Shown here: piece after piece, positions 5,070 through 6,196 of the stretch
Position numbering within the stretch: position 1 is the stretch's first letter
How the letters are laid out: each line of letters begins with the position of its first letter
DNA from: CAZWZG01 sp964638245
GTDB lineage: Bacteria; Pseudomonadota; Alphaproteobacteria; Rhodobacterales; Rhodobacteraceae
Length of the DNA: 6,196 nt
Assembly (NCBI GenBank): GCA_964638245.1
Contig: CAZWZG010000169.1
Span: forward strand, 1 to 6,196
Direction: 5' to 3'
Notes under the pieces: model-generated
Seen by the model: the letters and a program-made list of their open reading frames with translations, nothing else
Databases searched by the model: none
Told to the model about the DNA's origin: nothing
Position numbers and translations under genes: made by a program

Positions 5070-6196
5070 TGTCCCGGCTCAGCATGGCCTGCACACGCGC
5101 GACCAGATCGGCGCGATCACAGGTGAATTGCGCGGGCTGATCTTTCCATTCCTCAAGGCTGGCGCTTTCGGCGATTTTGGCACCAAGAATAAGGTCCTTG
5201 ATCTGCACGGTGCCAGATGCCGCCTCGTCCGAGCCTTGGATAATCGCGATGGGTGACGATCGTTTGTCGGCGTATTTCAATTGGTTGCCGAAGTTCTTGG
5301 GATTGCCCAGATAAACCTCGGCACGGATCCCCGCCGCACGCAGGTCTGACGCCATCGCCTGATAGTCCGCCATCCGATCGCGATCCATGACCGTCACGAC
5401 AACCGGGCCGGGAGCAGTTTTCGCCGCGCGGCCCTTGGCGCTGAGCGCGGTGAGCAAACGATCCACCCCGATCGAAACACCGGTGGCCGGGACAGCCTGC
5501 CCGGTGAAGCGTTTGACCAGATCGTCGTAGCGACCGCCACCTGCAACAGAACCGAATTGACGCGGACGGCCCTTTTCATCGGTGATCTCGAACGTAAGCT
5601 CCGCCTCGAACACAGGGCCGGTATAGTAGCCGAGGCCGCGCACAACAGAAGGGTCGATCAGCGCGCGACCTGTTGGAAGCTGGGCGGCAATAGCGTCGAG
5701 TTCGGACACGCCTTCGGCGCCGATGGCTGACGCACCGACAACCTCGCTCAAAGCAGCAAGGGTTTTTGCTGCGTCGTGAGCCCCTGCGTTGACGAAGGCC
5801 ATCACCCGGTCGGCTTGGTCGATGGAAAGCCCGGCTCCTTTGGTGTAGTCGCCCGAGGCATCCTCGCGCCCCTCGCCCAGAAGCGCACGCACGCCCTCTT
5901 GGCCAAGGCGATCGAGCTTGTCGATGGCGCGCAGTACGATCCCCCGTGCATCGGCCTGATCTTCTCCGGCAAGACCCGCGGCTTCCATTACGCCGTTCAG
6001 AACCTTGCGGTTGTTGATCCGGATCACGTAGTCGTCCCGCTCGATCCCGACGGCTTCCATGGCCTCGGCCAGCATGGCGCAAATCTCGGCATCAGCAGCC
6101 ACGTTTGCAGACCCAACTGTATCCGCATCACAGTGATGAAACTGGCTGAACCGCCCCCGCACGGGGTTTGCGGTGCGCCAAACCGGCCCCATTGCG
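5059..6196 (-). CDS. hisS: Histidyl-tRNA synthetase, N-terminus cut by window edge
   Basis: The enzyme charges tRNA-His with histidine in the cytoplasm. About 378 C-terminal codons are present. The ATG at 6192 is internal, because motif 2 begins right there (GPVWR then GRFSQF), so the N-terminal catalytic part lies outside. Counting from that Met: motif 2 with R6, then CDADTVG (21-27); the histidine-binding segment VVRGLGYYTGPVFEAE (183-198); GGGRYDDL (218-225); motif 3 GVSIGVDRLL (238-247); and the C-terminal anticodon-binding domain from about 262 to 340. The layout is the alphaproteobacterial HisS type. Two positions differ from the E. coli form: Ser for Arg in GRYRQF and Gly for Asp in RGLDYY. 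It is the first visible gene of hisS-hisZ-hisG and the likely evolutionary parent fold of its neighbour HisZ. Confidence 0.96.
   Translation of the reverse strand, partial: AMGPVWRTANPVRGRFSQFHHCDADTVGSANVAADAEICAMLAEAMEAVGIERDDYVIRINNRKVLNGVMEAAGLAGEDQADARGIVLRAIDKLDRLGQEGVRALLGEGREDASGDYTKGAGLSIDQADRVMAFVNAGAHDAAKTLAALSEVVGASAIGAEGVSELDAIAAQLPTGRALIDPSVVRGLGYYTGPVFEAELTFEITDEKGRPRQFGSVAGGGRYDDLVKRFTGQAVPATGVSIGVDRLLTALSAKGRAAKTAPGPVVVTVMDRDRMADYQAMASDLRAAGIRAEVYLGNPKNFGNQLKYADKRSSPIAIIQGSDEAASGTVQIKDLILGAKIAESASLEEWKDQPAQFTCDRADLVARVQAMLSRDNDG

Noticed and set aside
6190..6192. ATG as the hisS start
   Set aside because: It falls at the beginning of motif 2. The family has about 100 or more residues before this point, including motif 1, and the frame continues to the window edge.

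Overview
The window looks like a chromosomal segment from an alphaproteobacterium, most likely a marine Rhodobacterales (Roseobacter-group) organism. The evidence is high GC content, a cobalamin-dependent (class II) ribonucleotide reductase of the type seen in that group, a DUF1489 protein, and the cluster hisS-hisZ-hisG using the short HisG plus HisZ enzyme. There are no mobile elements, RNA genes, CRISPR arrays or long repeats. Coding density is close to complete, and the only real intergenic gap is about 98 bp (1906-2003).

From right to left on the minus strand: the 3' part of hisS (histidyl-tRNA synthetase) enters at the right edge. It overlaps hisZ (regulatory subunit of ATP phosphoribosyltransferase) by 11 bp, and hisZ overlaps hisG (catalytic subunit) in an ATGA junction. 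A ten-helix EamA/DMT-family transporter follows 17 bp after hisG, with a probable TTG start. This is probably one transcription unit: HisS charges tRNA-His, while HisZ and HisG together catalyse and regulate the first step of histidine synthesis.

A DUF1489 gene on the plus strand (2004-2435) converges on the transporter gene, and their stop codons overlap by 4 bp. Divergent from DUF1489 on the minus strand is nrdJ, which starts at 1905 and runs off the left edge after 635 codons. The short gap between nrdJ and DUF1489 must hold both promoters. It contains an inverted repeat and a degenerate half-match to an NrdR box.

The most interesting signal is at the left edge. After the normal catalytic barrel of NrdJ (all expected active-site residues present), the frame continues into a segment of about 59 residues that reads like a Cro/C1 (XRE) helix-turn-helix domain. 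The NrdJ proteins I can recall have only a short linker there. The other observations are smaller: lineage-type or unusual substitutions in HisS and HisG motifs, and compact gene junctions.
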